From positions 1,798,001 through 1,862,000 of the forward strand of contig JAHQIY010000006.1 in NCBI GenBank assembly GCA_019054805.1: a stretch of DNA of 64,000 nt. Direction: 5' to 3'. Both the position numbers and the translations under genes were made by a program. The stretch's first letter is position 1, and each line of letters begins with the position of its first letter. A model generated the notes under the pieces. That model was not told the origin of the DNA and ran no database searches. It worked only from the letters and a program-made list of their open reading frames with translations. Shown piece after piece: positions 24,938 through 36,690 of this stretch. The DNA comes from Brachionus manjavacas. Its lineage: Eukaryota; Rotifera; Eurotatoria; Ploima; Brachionidae.

Positions 24938-27334
24938 TTGAGTGTATTTATTACAGTGACAATTTATATTCACTTTTATCTATTGAACGACCATCAAAAC
25001 AGAGGTTCCAAACATACTTATCTACATTTAAACGACTTGGAAAATGTAAAGATTTCACTAAGAAATGAATTACAGTATTTGGAAACAAAAAGATCCAATT
25101 ATATAAATGAATTAAGTCTGATTAAGCGAAAAATTCGGTTTTTTAATCAAAGTTTTTTAAAATTAAGGAAAAAATTCGATCTTTTCGAGAGCAAACTTGA
25201 AAATCGAAAGACCCAGTTGACCGAACTTGTTTCGAAAATTTCTCAAAAATCTAATCTTGTCTCAAATTACGAATTTTTGATGCAAAAACAAAGTCTCAGC
25301 CCGATCAAAATTGATTTGGATTCGACCGAAGCGTGTCTCAATCTTAACCACTGCTTTTCCAATTCAATTCGTAAAATTTTTATTCTAAATAAAGATGAGA
25401 TAAAATTAAATTTTTACTCTCTACTTCAATCATTTAGCTTGACAGACAAAGCTGATCAGTCATGTTTTTGTGTCATTTTTTTGTCCAAAGAACAAAATTT
25501 TGTCCAGTTGAAAAAATTTTTAGCCCATGTTTCAGACAAGACAAATTTGATTTTTATAAATGACTATACCCAGAGCCAACACACCATTACCAGACAAGAA
25601 TTGATCTCAAAATTCAATGATCCAAATATCGAGCGTAAATTAAAATGCTCAATTTTTGTTTCATTTAGTCCTAGAGACACATTGAGTTTAAATTTTGGCC
25701 TATTTGGTACCAAGCACTTGACAGTATGTGATTTGACATCAAAAAGAAATTTTCTATTTTTTAGCAAATATTATTTAAACAATAGTAAATCAAAATTTTT
25801 TTTCGAAATTTATAAAAATTTTCCCAATTGCTATCTAAGTCAAGTGACAGAGCCAGGCGTAATTTCAAAATCTGATTTTGTGATTTTTATTCAAAATGCA
25901 TATAGAGTAGAGACAACTGTAGATTTAGTGGAGGCTCTGAATTCGGGCACAATTCCGGTTTTGTTCGATTTAGAGTTTGACTTACCTCTATCGAATTTAA
26001 TAGCTTGGGACGAAATAGTTATTCGTCTATCGTTTCATGAGATGAATAAATTACCAATTATTCTTGGCACAGTGACCAAACATGAGCTCGTCCAAAGACG
26101 CGTCAAAGCTAGAATGATTTATAAATCGTATTTTAAGTCCAGAACGGATCAATTAAAGACCATTTTGGCAGCTTTGATGCACAAAGTTCGCCTATCAGCC
26201 AGTCCAATTTTGGATTTTAAACCATTGGAATTTAGGCAATTTTTTGCCAGAACCAAGTTTAATTTAAGCCAGAATTTTGGTGATGAATATTTAGGCGAAG
26301 TTAACTCAACTAGACAGAACAGTCTTTTCTATCAGAGTAATCACTCTGAATTTTTGTACAAAAAGTGGAACTTTATTTATTTTCCTTTTAATTTGTTTCC
26401 GAGTGATCCTTTTTTTGTCAATTATTTGTCTGAATTTAGCTCCGAAGGGGTGAGCGAAACTCAAGGTGGAGGAGATGGTAAATTTTTTCATTCACATCTG
26501 AGCGGAAACTTTGACAAACTAGAACAATTTACCATGGTTGTTCTAACATTTAACAGAGAAAAAATTCTAGTTAAGTATTTGGAAAAGTATTTAAAAACAA
26601 TTCCGTATTTGAATTCAATTTTGGTTGTTTGGAACTCGGCAAACAGCGAGCCCAAGTGGATTTTGTGGCAGAGCGTGTCCTTTTTTATTCAAACAAAGAG
26701 GCTTAGAATTCTAAAAATGGAGCGAAATAGCTTAAATAATCGGTTTTTGCCATTTGACTTGATTAGAACCGAGGCAGTGTTGAGTCTTGATGACGATGTT
26801 TATCTCAGAGCAGACGAAATTGTTTTCGCGTTCAGAGTTTGGAGAGAGAACAGAGATAGAATTGTTGGTTTTCCAGCACGTTACCACACTTTTAACACAA
26901 CTAGTAACCAGTTTATGTATAAGAGCTATCTATCATGTGAATATTCGCTAGTGCTAACAGGAGCTGCCTTTTACCACAAGTTTTACAATTACTACTATTC
27001 GTTTATAAATGATAGAGAAATAAGGCAAAAAGTTGATGAGCTAATGAATTGTGAAGACATTGCCTTTAACATGATGGTGGCACACTTGACTCGCAAAGCT
27101 CCCATTAAAGTAACTACCAAGTACAGCTTTTATTGTTCTGATTGTGAAAATTTGGTCCATGATTCTCCGATTTCTCTTCGCGATGATCATTATCCGAAAA
27201 GAAGTGAATGTATTGATTATTATGTAAAATTGTATGGATACAATCCGCTGCTTTATTCTCAGTTTAGAGCTGATAGCGTTCTTTATAGAACCAAATTGAC
27301 TAAAAATGAAGAAAGGTGTTTTAGACTAATTTAA
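24893..27334 (+). CDS. EXTL3: EXTL3-type exostosin-like glycosyltransferase
   Basis: Type II Golgi/ER membrane glycosyltransferase of heparan sulfate synthesis, transferring GlcNAc to the linker and growing chain. Single exon, 813 residues. An N-terminal signal anchor spans about residues 7-30, followed by a coiled coil (about 45-120, rich in Lys/Glu/Leu) as in EXTL3. A GT47 exostosin-like region follows (about 140-440; TVDLVEALNSGTIPVLFD). The C-terminal GT64 domain (about 540-813) is strongly conserved: FTMVVLTFNRE, VVWNS, NSLNNRFLPF, the metal-binding LSLDDDVYL (Asp633-635), FRVWRENRDRIVGFPARYH, VLTGAAFYHK and NCEDIAFNMMVAH. The terminal RCFRLI resembles the EXTL3 C-terminus. Vertebrate EXTL3 is about 919 residues, so the stem/GT47 part is shorter here. 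The start at 24893 is chosen because it gives the membrane anchor. Confidence 0.93.
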   Translation: MYIRNLNVFYLIVLNLSVFITVTIYIHFYLLNDHQNRGSKHTYLHLNDLENVKISLRNELQYLETKRSNYINELSLIKRKIRFFNQSFLKLRKKFDLFESKLENRKTQLTELVSKISQKSNLVSNYEFLMQKQSLSPIKIDLDSTEACLNLNHCFSNSIRKIFILNKDEIKLNFYSLLQSFSLTDKADQSCFCVIFLSKEQNFVQLKKFLAHVSDKTNLIFINDYTQSQHTITRQELISKFNDPNIERKLKCSIFVSFSPRDTLSLNFGLFGTKHLTVCDLTSKRNFLFFSKYYLNNSKSKFFFEIYKNFPNCYLSQVTEPGVISKSDFVIFIQNAYRVETTVDLVEALNSGTIPVLFDLEFDLPLSNLIAWDEIVIRLSFHEMNKLPIILGTVTKHELVQRRVKARMIYKSYFKSRTDQLKTILAALMHKVRLSASPILDFKPLEFRQFFARTKFNLSQNFGDEYLGEVNSTRQNSLFYQSNHSEFLYKKWNFIYFPFNLFPSDPFFVNYLSEFSSEGVSETQGGGDGKFFHSHLSGNFDKLEQFTMVVLTFNREKILVKYLEKYLKTIPYLNSILVVWNSANSEPKWILWQSVSFFIQTKRLRILKMERNSLNNRFLPFDLIRTEAVLSLDDDVYLRADEIVFAFRVWRENRDRIVGFPARYHTFNTTSNQFMYKSYLSCEYSLVLTGAAFYHKFYNYYYSFINDREIRQKVDELMNCEDIAFNMMVAHLTRKAPIKVTTKYSFYCSDCENLVHDSPISLRDDHYPKRSECIDYYVKLYGYNPLLYSQFRADSVLYRTKLTKNEERCFRLI

Positions 27335-29904
27335 ACTTAATTAATTTATTTGATAATCATATAAGTAAAGATGTATTTTAATTGAATTTTATTTATTTAA
27401 CAAATCACTACTTCATAATTACCGATGCATTCAAAAATGAATCAAAAAATTTTTTCAATGAATTTTATTTTTTTTATTTGTTTTTGAAAAAATAAAATTT
27501 TTTAATCGTATAGTCTCATATTTACATAATTACTGAGAAATTAACACAAGTAATCCATTTAACGATACAAAAACGAGAATTATCGATAAGATCCTTATTT
27601 CTCGAAAATTTTCTCTAAGTATCGTATATACAATTAGCTTTTTATCGTTTCTTACCGATACTATATGGTTGATTTTTTATCAATTTTTTTTGTTATTAAA
27701 TTTTACTATCATTCACAGCAAGGAAATTCTTTATCTTAAATTGTGTAAAATTAGCATTCAGTCATTTTATTAGCTTCAAAATTAATCAAAATATATTTTT
27801 TGAGAAATATCTAAATAAGACAAAGTATTACCTAACTTTTTCAAATGCAGACTGGTGTGTTGTTTGACCAAGAAAAAAAGAAATTAATTTAAAATTTAAA
27901 AAATATTTTTTTATTCTTAAATTCAAAAAAAATAAATAATAAAAACAGATTTTGTTAGTTGACATTTTATTTTTATAAAGATAAAAATAGATGGTCTACC
28001 TATTCCCCTAAATAAAATACTCTTTCCCTAAAAAATAAAAACAAAACATAGAAACCTTAATCCTTTGACAGAAACAAAATGTTGATTTTGGTAAATAAAG
28101 AACCTCGCCGGATGGTTTAACAAGCTGATTAATTCAAACATGTTAAATGTAGTAGAATCCAGGACCTTTATGATTGTTACTACCTCAAATTCCAACGGAG
28201 CCTCCACAATTCTGTAGCTTTTCTGTAGCTTTAGTTAAACTTGGGGTAATAATTTTTGTGATTACTTTCGATTTTGTGTTTTATACTTCAAAATTACTAT
28301 AATTAATTGTCTATTTTTTTATTTTTGTGCTCAAAATTATTACCAAAAGTTTAACAGAATAAAAATCCTTTTTGTTTCAAGTATTTTTTTTAGTTATGAA
28401 ATCGAATTAGTTTTTTGGACATAAATTGAAACTTGAAAAAATAAAAAATTTGAACAGACAATTGAATGTGCAATTTTGTCGAATAAAAAATTTTGAATAC
28501 CAGTTAAATTTGAATTTAAATTTGATTCATTTTAACTTTTGAAATTAAATTCGAAAACTGTCAGTTTTTGAATTGAAATTCGAACTATATTTAAATTTAA
28601 AATTAAATTCAAATCAACCTAAAAAATTAAAAATATTAAAATTTGAATAAAATATTTTAAAAATTTATAATTTAAATATTTACTTAAATTTCAAATTTTT
28701 TTTGTTTTTTATGACTATTTTATCATTTGTTATGTTTTATAGGTGTACATTTTATTATTTGTTTTTAAAGATAGATTACAGGTTTAAAAAGCCTCGATGA
28801 AGAGTTAAACAGGAACACTATAGTATAGAACTTGTTTTAAATATTGAGCCTGTAAAGTTTAAAAAAAAAAAGTAAAAATGTCTCATTTTTTATTTTATTT
28901 TATTCTCTATTCTCTTTTTTCTATAAATATTTTTCTACTTAAATTAAATGGATAAAATAAATAAATTCAAGTTTCTTGTACTCCTATACTGTCATTTCCA
29001 TAAGGAGAATTTATTTTAATGCTGAGAATTGTGTATATATAAAGGGCAATCTAAATCCAATGAGTCAAGAAAATTTAAAAAATTTTTAGAACAGTTTTGC
29101 TGCATGCTCAAAATTTAAAATTTGACATTTGCAATTTGAGTTATTGGTATCCAAATAGCATCAAAATTCAATCTGTTTTTGGAAATTTTTTTTTTAATTT
29201 TTCTTTAAATTTTTTGTTCTAAATTATTTTTTTAATTATTTAGTTTTTTCAATTAAAAAATCAAATATTTATTATATTTGGTATTTTATTCAAAATAGAT
29301 TTTTTTTAATTTTAATTCGAATGTTTTAAAGATTCAATTTTTAAATTAAAATGAAAAAATATTTAAATATATTTTTAGAATTTTTTTATATTCAAATATT
29401 AAATTCGAAACTGATTTCCGTTCGAAAAGCTACTTATTCAAATATTGATTCGAATATGCATATTCGATTTCATCACTTATTTTTTTGTTTTCAATTTTTA
29501 TGGAATAATCATCAAGACTGTACAATTATTAAAAAAAACCGTTTTAATACTTAAAACTAAAAATTCAAATACAAAAAGTGTGAGAAAACAATTAAAAATT
29601 GAGGTTTTCATTATTGTCTGTAAAAAATGCCAGAGATATGGCCAGAGTTATAAACATTTCTTTAATTTTTTATGAGTCTTTTTTTTAAATTTGAAGTATT
29701 CAGGAATATTTTTTAACATTAAATCAGAATTCTTTAAAAACCTGTAACGTGGATTAATGAATGATAAATACAAGTATACTTTTAAATAGTTTATAAAAAA
29801 CTATTTAAAAAACATTTATTAAAAAACAAAAAAACTTTAAAAAAATCCATTAAAAAAACTTAAAAACTTTAAACAAACTTTTTTTTTTAGTCATTAAAAA
29901 ACTT
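27335..29904. other. Intergenic, no gene seen
   Basis: 2.6 kb of AT-rich low-complexity sequence, including runs of TTTGAATTTAAATTT-like motifs near 28500-28620 and 29320-29470. Short frames at 29351-29675 lack coding character. Clusters of ATCGAT/CGATA motifs occur at 27560-27660; no function is assigned. Confidence 0.5.
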
Positions 29905-31364
29905 TAAACCAAATTGATCATATAATGATCAATAAAAGATGGAGGTCTTCCCTAATGACACTAAAGTTTTTAGAGGAGCCGACATATATAGTGATCACTA
30001 TCTGGTAGGAGCGTGTATAAAGTTGAAACTGAGTAAAGCCTATCAGAGGAATTCAAAAAAGAAATACGAGGTTGGACGTCTAGCTGATCCCAAAAGTAAC
30101 ACAGAATACAGCAGAAAGCTAAGAAAGAGCCTTCAAAAAGTTGAACAGCAAGAGGAGTCGGATATACAAAGAAGGTGGTCAGAAATTCGAGAAGCCTATT
30201 GTAAAACAGCAGAAGAGGTTCTAGGATTTGTAAAACATCAAAGGAAAAGGTGGATCTCCGATGAGGCATGGGCACTGATAGCTGAAAGAGGGGAAATCAA
30301 AGCGAAAATGCTTCAAGCACAATCTAATCGAATCGGATATCTAATTAGAATCATCATACGCAATAAAGAACAGGCTTGTGAAGAAAGGAGCTAGACGTGA
30401 TAAGAGGAATTATATAAACCAGTGTGCTAGCGAAGCAGAAGAAGCCAGCTCAAAAGGGGACCTACATAAGCTACACAAGATCACTAATTCGATATGTAGC
30501 CCTTCACAGAAAAAAACAACATTAGTGAAAGACAAAGAAGGTCGTATCCTAACAACTGAAAAAGAGCAAGGGCAAAGATGGATTGAGCACTTTAGAGAAG
30601 TTCTAAATAGACCAGAACCTCTAGAGTCTTTAAGACTAGAAGCAGCTAGCACTGACCTCGATATCAACACCGAAGTTCCAAACCTAAGAGAAAAAGTAGC
30701 TGCGATAAAGGCTCTGAAGAGCCGGAAAGCACCCGGCATTGACGGAGTCACAGCAGAAATGTTAAAAGCTGATGGCAGGATCACAGTATGGATATTGCAA
30801 GACCTCTTCAGCAAGATATGGCGGCAAGAAACAATACCAGAGGACTGATTAAAAGGCCTAATAGTCAGGCTCCCAAAGAAAGGTAACAAAATGATATGTG
30901 ACAATAGGCTAGGAATAACACTGCTACCAATAGCAAGCAAGGCGTTCTGCAGTATAATACTGGAAAGAATCAGGAACTCTCTGGATGTCATACTTAGAGA
31001 AGAACAAGCAGGTTTTAGACGAGGTAGAGGATGCATAGACCAGATATTTACACTAAGGAACATCATAGAACAAAGTCTAAAATGGAATAGCCCCCTGTAT
31101 CTTAACTTCATTGACTTCAAGAAAGCCTTTGATAGCATACACAGAGAAACCTTGTGGGCTATATTAAGATCTTATGGCCTATCACAGAAGATAGTTAACT
31201 TGATAAAACTCTTCTACGAGAATTCCGAGTGTAACGTGTTTCTGGAAAAAGGAAAATCTGAGAGTTTCAAAGTGTGTACAGGAGTCAGAAAAGGGTGCGT
31301 TCTCTCTCCGACACTATTCCTAATATTGATTGACTATGTCATGAAGAAAACTACTGATTTTTAA
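29905..31364 (+). pseudogene. RTE-type LINE remnant, endonuclease end and N-terminal RT
   Basis: Starts inside the endonuclease (DHIMINKRWRSS in one frame, then ADIYSDHYLVGACIKLKL in the next, a frameshift near 29940-29960). A linker frame (29939-30394) follows, then 30378-30848 with KSRKAPGIDGVTAEML, then 30891-31364 with AGFRRGRGCIDQIF, FIDFKKAFDSIHRE and GVRKGCVLSPTLF. These are the RT motifs of RTE-clade elements. At least one frameshift (near 30375) and a stop (near 30846) break the frame. The FADD catalytic box and 3' end are absent. Composition is less AT-rich than its surroundings. It is non-functional. Confidence 0.85.
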
Positions 31365-32298
31365 ATAGATTTCAAATTTAAATTAACATTTTTCTTCCAC
31401 AGGCTATACAGTCTTGGAAAGAAGAAATAAATTAAATCCACTAAAGATTTAATAATCGGCTAAAAATAATTATTCGATATAATAATCGACTAAAAATGAT
31501 TAGTCGATTTTTGAATCGATTATTGATAATCGATTTCCAACACTTATTTAGACCTTAAGCTCATATTACTTTTGAAAAAATGGTCCGGCTAGGGTTACCA
31601 GGAAGAAAAAAATTGGGTTAGACAAGTTATTTGAATAAGAATCCAAATCGAACAAAAAATAAATGGAGACGACATTGCCATTAACAATGTTGACTTTTAT
31701 TGTTGCTGTCAAAATTATTAAAAAAAATTTTAAAAATTGCTACCCAGACCAATAAAATTGTATCTAAGAGTTGTTTAAAAGACACAAGTCTTAAGAAAAT
31801 CCAAGTCCGGACTAATTTTAGTGACTTTGACTTTAACTAGACCGCCGCAATACAACCTGGAATGATAAAAAGAACATATGACCTAAATTAAAAAAAAAAG
31901 TCTTTTTTTAACGAGTTTTCTTTTTTTGATAAATATATTAAATTTATAAAATTTAAGTCGGTAGAAAGGTAAAACACAATTAAAATCAGTCCAGTATTTG
32001 AATTTTTATTTAAGACTTAAAAACTTTCGTTTTAATCCCACCTAAATTTAGAAAAAAAATTTAAAAAAAAAAAAAGATTCTCTGCTAATCGGACTTGGTC
32101 TCAGTTTGTAAATTTCTGATAATCTGCTACAACAATATCAAAGAATCTGATCTGATTTTGAGACTAGCGTCGCAACTAACTAAAGAACAAATAGTTAATT
32201 TTTTAAAGAATATTTTATTACAAAATTTTTAAATTCATGAAATTGATAAAAATTCCAAAAATTCTTTTAACAGAATAAAACTGAAATTTTTTTTATTT
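31365..32298. other. Intergenic with short repeats
   Basis: 31442-31535 holds degenerate repeats of ATCGAYTAAAAATRATTA type, both orientations. 31769-31870 contains AGAGTTGTTTAAAAGACACA followed by AGTCTTAAG, resembling the end of the foldback element at 49944-50658, so it may be a decayed relative. No gene is seen. Confidence 0.4.
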
Positions 32299-32655
32299 TT
32301 AATCAAATAATTTCATAGAATGTTGAAGAGATCTAGTTCTGAATCTTTTTTCAGTATGTAAATTCGGTGATATTGGAATAGTTAGAGGAACTGTACTCGG
32401 ATGAACGGTAAATTGCCTAAAATGTCTTACTGGATTCGCTTTGAACTCCATTTGTTCTCGCATCTTTCGTATTTCCTCTTGCTCAAGTCGATTGATCTCT
32501 TGCTCTCGGATTTCCTTAATTAATTCAAGCAACTGCTTACTTGACTTTTGAAGATCAGCATGAATCTGGGAACGACGATGCTTAGCTTTTTGATCAGTTC
32601 GTAACAAGCCATAAGGATTTTTGTCGAGATTTTTTTCAATACAAACTTGAACCAT
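32299..32655 (-). CDS. Small TPX2-motif protein
   Basis: A 118-codon frame starting ATG at 32655. Residues 25-70 are charged and probably coiled-coil (LELIKEIREQEINRLEQEE). Residues 70-105 read FKANPVRHFRQFTV, STVPLTIP and LHTEKRF, which matches the C-terminal TPX2/importin-type microtubule motif: FKA-x-P, then PLT-x-P, then T-E-x-R. Such motifs occur in proteins bound to spindle microtubules; the role here is inferred. It is on the same strand as the carboxypeptidase, with only 99 bases between that gene's stop and this start, and has its own AATAAA within a few bases of the stop. It is much shorter than TPX2 and could be a small paralogue or a retained exon. Confidence 0.6.
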   Translation of the reverse strand: MVQVCIEKNLDKNPYGLLRTDQKAKHRRSQIHADLQKSSKQLLELIKEIREQEINRLEQEEIRKMREQMEFKANPVRHFRQFTVHPSTVPLTIPISPNLHTEKRFRTRSLQHSMKLFD

Positions 32656-32754
32656 TTCAAATTCAAATAAAAAATAATTTTAATTATAGAAAAAATAAAA
32701 ATCAAAGCACATCGTCTTTTAAAATAGTCTTTTTTATTATTTAAGCTAAAAAAT

Positions 32755-35700
32755 TCAAGCTTTAATTGATTTCAAAAATGCTGTAATGCCACCATAAGTT
32801 TCTTCACCAGCTTTAGGAGCTCTATCTTCTGGGAGGGTAAAACCATAAAAGGCATCAGTACCACTTTGACCTGGTCTTAATTCTAAGCAATATGAGTACT
32901 TGATTCCAGCAGTACCCTTTATTTATAAATTTGTTTATTATTAATTTTATTTAACTAAAAAAAATTACATAAGCCCAATCTTCAGATCCACCGGAAGCAA
33001 TGTACAAAATTCTTGCTGAACTGCCAGAAATCCAACCAGAACCATCTTTGAAAATTAAAAAGAGAAATTAAGTGATGGAAATATTTAATTAACATCATTT
33101 TGCCTATCTATGTGTGGGTTAAATCTAATTCATTCATAAAAATAGAATAAAGTTAATATTTAATTTCTAAAAGATAGCATTCCTGAAATAATGAAAAATG
33201 TTCAATTTTGAAACAAATCTGCTAGGTGCAAAACCAGTAATCGGCAAAAAATTTTGCATATTTTTCAATCTTTCCACTAAAAAAATGCTTTGAAGAAAAT
33301 TTGCAGAAATTCTGCTTAGAACTGATTTTTGATAAAACAAAATTCTAACAAAATATTCCATTTCTAAGAATTGATTTATCATTATTCTTAAAATACTATT
33401 TAAGTTTATCTGACTTGAAATCGATTTCATCATTAATTGGGTTAGCATTAATCTTTAATTTAATTTAAAAAATTTTGATGAAATATGCTTGACGTGTAAT
33501 GTAGAAAATAAAATAATCAAAAATTTTTTTTTACTAAACAAATTTATAAAATCGATTTTTGAAATAAAACACTAGAAGGTCCAATTGTTTTTTCAAACAG
33601 CTATAATGAAATAAATAACGCATTAGAAAAGTATGGTCTTTATTCATTTCAACATCGAATTTTTGAAAGAATGCTAATTTTCTCTCATAAATGTCTATTA
33701 TTTTTCAATTCTCCGCTAATTCTAAAAGAAAAATTAAAGAAATTTTAAGGAACAATAATAACCTTATTGAACCAATGGTCAAGTCAAAAAGCGGAGAAAA
33801 AACATTTGAACATTTTTATTCAAGATAAATAAATTGCTTTGTGATCAAGAGATCAATGTTGAAGCTTTCAATTTTCAATAATATAAATTTAATTTACACA
33901 GATTTTGTTTCTAAATTTGAATTATTTAACTTAAATAGCTTGTTGTTAAATTTTTTCAAATGACTATTAAATCAATAACTCTATTTAATTACTATAAATT
34001 TATTTTTTTATACTTTTAATATATATATATATATTTTTTTTAATAATCAATTAAATAAATGAAGTGTTAATCGGTCTCATGAGGCCTGTTGATTAACCTT
34101 GAAATTGAAGAAAAAAAAAAAACCATTAAGAACCAAGAAGTCTTTAAAACTTCTATATGTTTAAAATCAAAACAAATTTAAATGTATTCGTTTGTTGTGA
34201 AGTTTATTTTGAAATTTTTATTTTGAAAATATTGCTAGGAAAGATCGATCTTTTCATCCTATTACTTATTTGTAAATTAATGATTGAATTTCATTCATTT
34301 TCAAATTTAAATTTGAATTCTAGATACAAATATTTTCTAAACAAAAATTTCAAAATAAACTTCACAACAAACGAATACATTTAAATTTCAAAATCAATAG
34401 GTTAAGAAAATATTTTTTTTAATTATTTTATTTTTTAAATCTACATAAAATTTAAAGCATATTACATTGAAATTATTAAAATTAATTCAAAGATTAACTT
34501 TAATATCTTAAGATAACTACTTTGAAATAGAATAAAATTTTAATTAATCATCAACTTCAAGATGCTTTTATGCAATGTGAGTTTTTAAAAAAAGAACAAT
34601 ATTGCTTTGGCGTAACTTTGTTTAAATTTTGATCATCTAAATTTATTTTTTGAAAGAAATCTGCAAAAAACTCTCTCATGGTGGTGTGCAAATTTGCAGA
34701 GTTTTTGCAGAAAATACTTTTCAAAACGAGTTTTAAATTTTAAGAAAAATTAAACCCCACTTTTGGTTTTTTCATCCCTTTTTTATTTAAAAATTCAACT
34801 GCCAATTTTTACAAAAAAAATCTATTACAAAAATGAAAATAAAATTCTTTTTTTTATTTATGTTTTTGCAAAAGCAAGGTGATTCCTAATAATTTTAGAT
34901 TTGTAAAAAAAAACTTAAACAAACCAAAGCTATTCTTTATATTTTGAATTTTTAAATAAAAATAAAGTAAGTAGACAAAAATTTTTTTAAAAATTTGAGC
35001 CGAATTTTAACACTATGATTCCTATATTAGTCTGAAAAAACTCATAAAAACCAGCTTTTTATCTAAGGGTTAAATACTTGTTAAGTATTCTCAAAGTTAT
35101 TCGAATAGTAAAAAAAAAATTCAATTCCATCAGATTTATCAACTTTAAAAAAATATTACCTCCAGAAGCACTTATTCCAGCAAGACCAATTTTAGCTTTG
35201 TTATTCAATTCAGTAAAATCTGATGGCAAAGTTTGGGTATAACCGTAAGGTCTTTTAAATTAAAAAAAATTAATTATCATTCTTAATTAAAAGTAAAACT
35301 TACGTGAACCACCACTTTCCATAGCTGTGAATAGTCAAAAATGAGTCCCATTGTCCAGGATATTGTTTAATATAGTTTTCAACAGCTTGGGTCTCTAGTT
35401 CACTATCAGCGGATCGACCAGCATAAGTGTCACTGCATGGGTTGGTAGAGCTTCCTCCAGTTAACCATTTGAAACCGTAGTTACGGTTTAGATCAGTTCC
35501 AATGCATGAACTTCCACCATTTGGATTTCTATTCTTTCTCCACAATCGAGTCTTAAATTTTAAATTAGTACAAAATTAATTCATAAACAAATTTTACAGT
35601 TGTATGGGTGTACTCGTAACCATCTGGGTTAACTAATGGAAGAATGTGAAATTCAAAATAGCCCAAAAGTTCTCTGGCTAAAGAATCACCACTGTTGTAA

Positions 35701-36287
35701 CCGGTGACCAATTTATTAATTATCCAAATACAAGTCGCAGGAGTTACCCATTCACGGGCGTGAATACCACAATCAATCCATACTTTGCGACTGCTGGTTG
35801 AAGTTTTAATTATGGCAACTTTTAAATTTCTATTTTCATAGGTTCTTCCCGCAATTTTGGAAGAAACTAAGCTTGGATAAGTAGCAGCCAGATTGTCAAT
35901 GAAACTTTGAATTTCGGTGTATCGAGCATATCTGCCAACAATGTTTTTTGAGTTTCTGGTAAGAGCCATTGATCGCTCTTGTTCGTCAACATTTCTTTGC
36001 ATATTATCTTCCATTATTTGAGCTGGTATTTTGAAAATTTTGAACAGCACATTGTATTTGACGAAGGCCTGTGGTGACAACAAAACATTTACTGACTCTT
36101 CGACTGTTTTGATCCGGGTCCATACATCAAAGTCTGGCTTTTCTTCCCACTCAGTGATCAAATGAATTTGAAGTGGGGTCTTGGGTTTCAGGTTTACTAA
36201 CTTATAATTGTCATACCTGGTTTTTTCGGCACAGGCTAATGTGCCGAACAATAGAACGGCAACATATAATGCAGGATTAAAATTCAT
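32755..36287 (-). CDS. M14A metallocarboxypeptidase (carboxypeptidase A/B type), paralogue A
   Basis: Secreted zinc exopeptidase that removes C-terminal residues; probably a digestive enzyme. Five exons on the minus strand: 36287-35598, 35551-35304, 35251-35160, 33045-32969 and 32916-32755; all phases agree and the product is 422 residues, the usual length of a procarboxypeptidase. There is a signal peptide (residues 1-20, ending near ACAE), a propeptide with an NVLLSPQAF-type core, and the catalytic domain: zinc ligands in CGIHAREWVTP (His, Glu) and TIHSYGKWWF (His), the substrate-binding Asn-Arg in DLNRNYGFKW, and the catalytic Glu in CLELRPGQSG. Intron 3 is long (2.1 kb) and carries a LINE tail and a large hairpin; the others are 35-55 bp. 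An AATAAA lies 17 bases after the stop. Confidence 0.93.
33580..34121 (+). pseudogene. 5'-truncated LINE fragment within carboxypeptidase A intron 3
   Basis: Antisense to the host gene. The plus-strand frame at about 33600-33735 gives EKYGLYSFQHRIFERML and SPLILKEKL, resembling the C-terminal segment of CR1/jockey-like RT proteins; after a frame change it continues with GEKTFEHFYS. The unit ends at 34055-34121 with the hairpin repeat shared with 3631-3698 and a 12-base poly(A) run, so orientation and 3' end are clear. Confidence 0.55.
34174..34388. repeat. Long near-perfect hairpin (inverted repeat)
   Basis: The 46 bases at 34174-34219 are the exact reverse complement of 34343-34388, and weaker pairing continues inward to about 34237/34325. 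The loop region of about 85 bases includes AGATCGATCT. The core of each arm contains GTATTCGTTTGTTGTGAAG or its complement. It lies in intron 3 of carboxypeptidase A. It could be a small foldback element, or give an RNA hairpin when transcribed. Confidence 0.85.
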
Positions 36288-36690
36288 TTTAAAATGATTT
36301 TTAAATAGGTGTAGTAAAGTTTAAATAAGATATTTCGATTACCTACGTAATCAAGCCACATAACAAATGACACTTTCACATGTATTGTTTTGAGAAAGTT
36401 GAAATTTTTGTGTCTCTGAAAATTTAATTTCTGTCAAATATGTTTCATTAAGCTTTTATGATAAGAGATTTTTAAAAAGATAAATTTTGTGAGTAACTTT
36501 TTAATATTTTTTTTCAAGTTTAAACAAAATTTTGCTAAACTTTTTTTTTGCTTCATTATATTTTTAAATATTGACTCATTATTTCTTTAGATTTTTAAAA
36601 ATTATTTTAAAAGTTAAAATAAAAAAATGAGCTAACTTTTCAAAAAATTTAATCAAGAAAAAACTTTTGAAAATTTTATTTAAAAAAATT
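36288..36690. other. Intergenic, carboxypeptidase A upstream region
   Basis: Contains the upstream region of the minus-strand carboxypeptidase A, with a TGATAAG (GATA-factor type) site at 36459-36465, about 170 bases from its start. It also holds the 3' end of the Nup98-like gene, with an AATAAA signal in the minus strand (36675-36680), 10 bases after that gene's stop. Confidence 0.45.

Noticed and set aside
27560-27660. Cluster of ATCGAT/CGATA motifs as a regulatory element (DRE-like TATCGATA)
   Set aside because: No adjacent gene start is supported and such strings are common in this AT-rich sequence.
29351-29675. Overlapping short plus-strand frames
   Set aside because: Lys/Phe/Ile/Asn-rich translations typical of random AT-rich DNA, without splice signals or homology.
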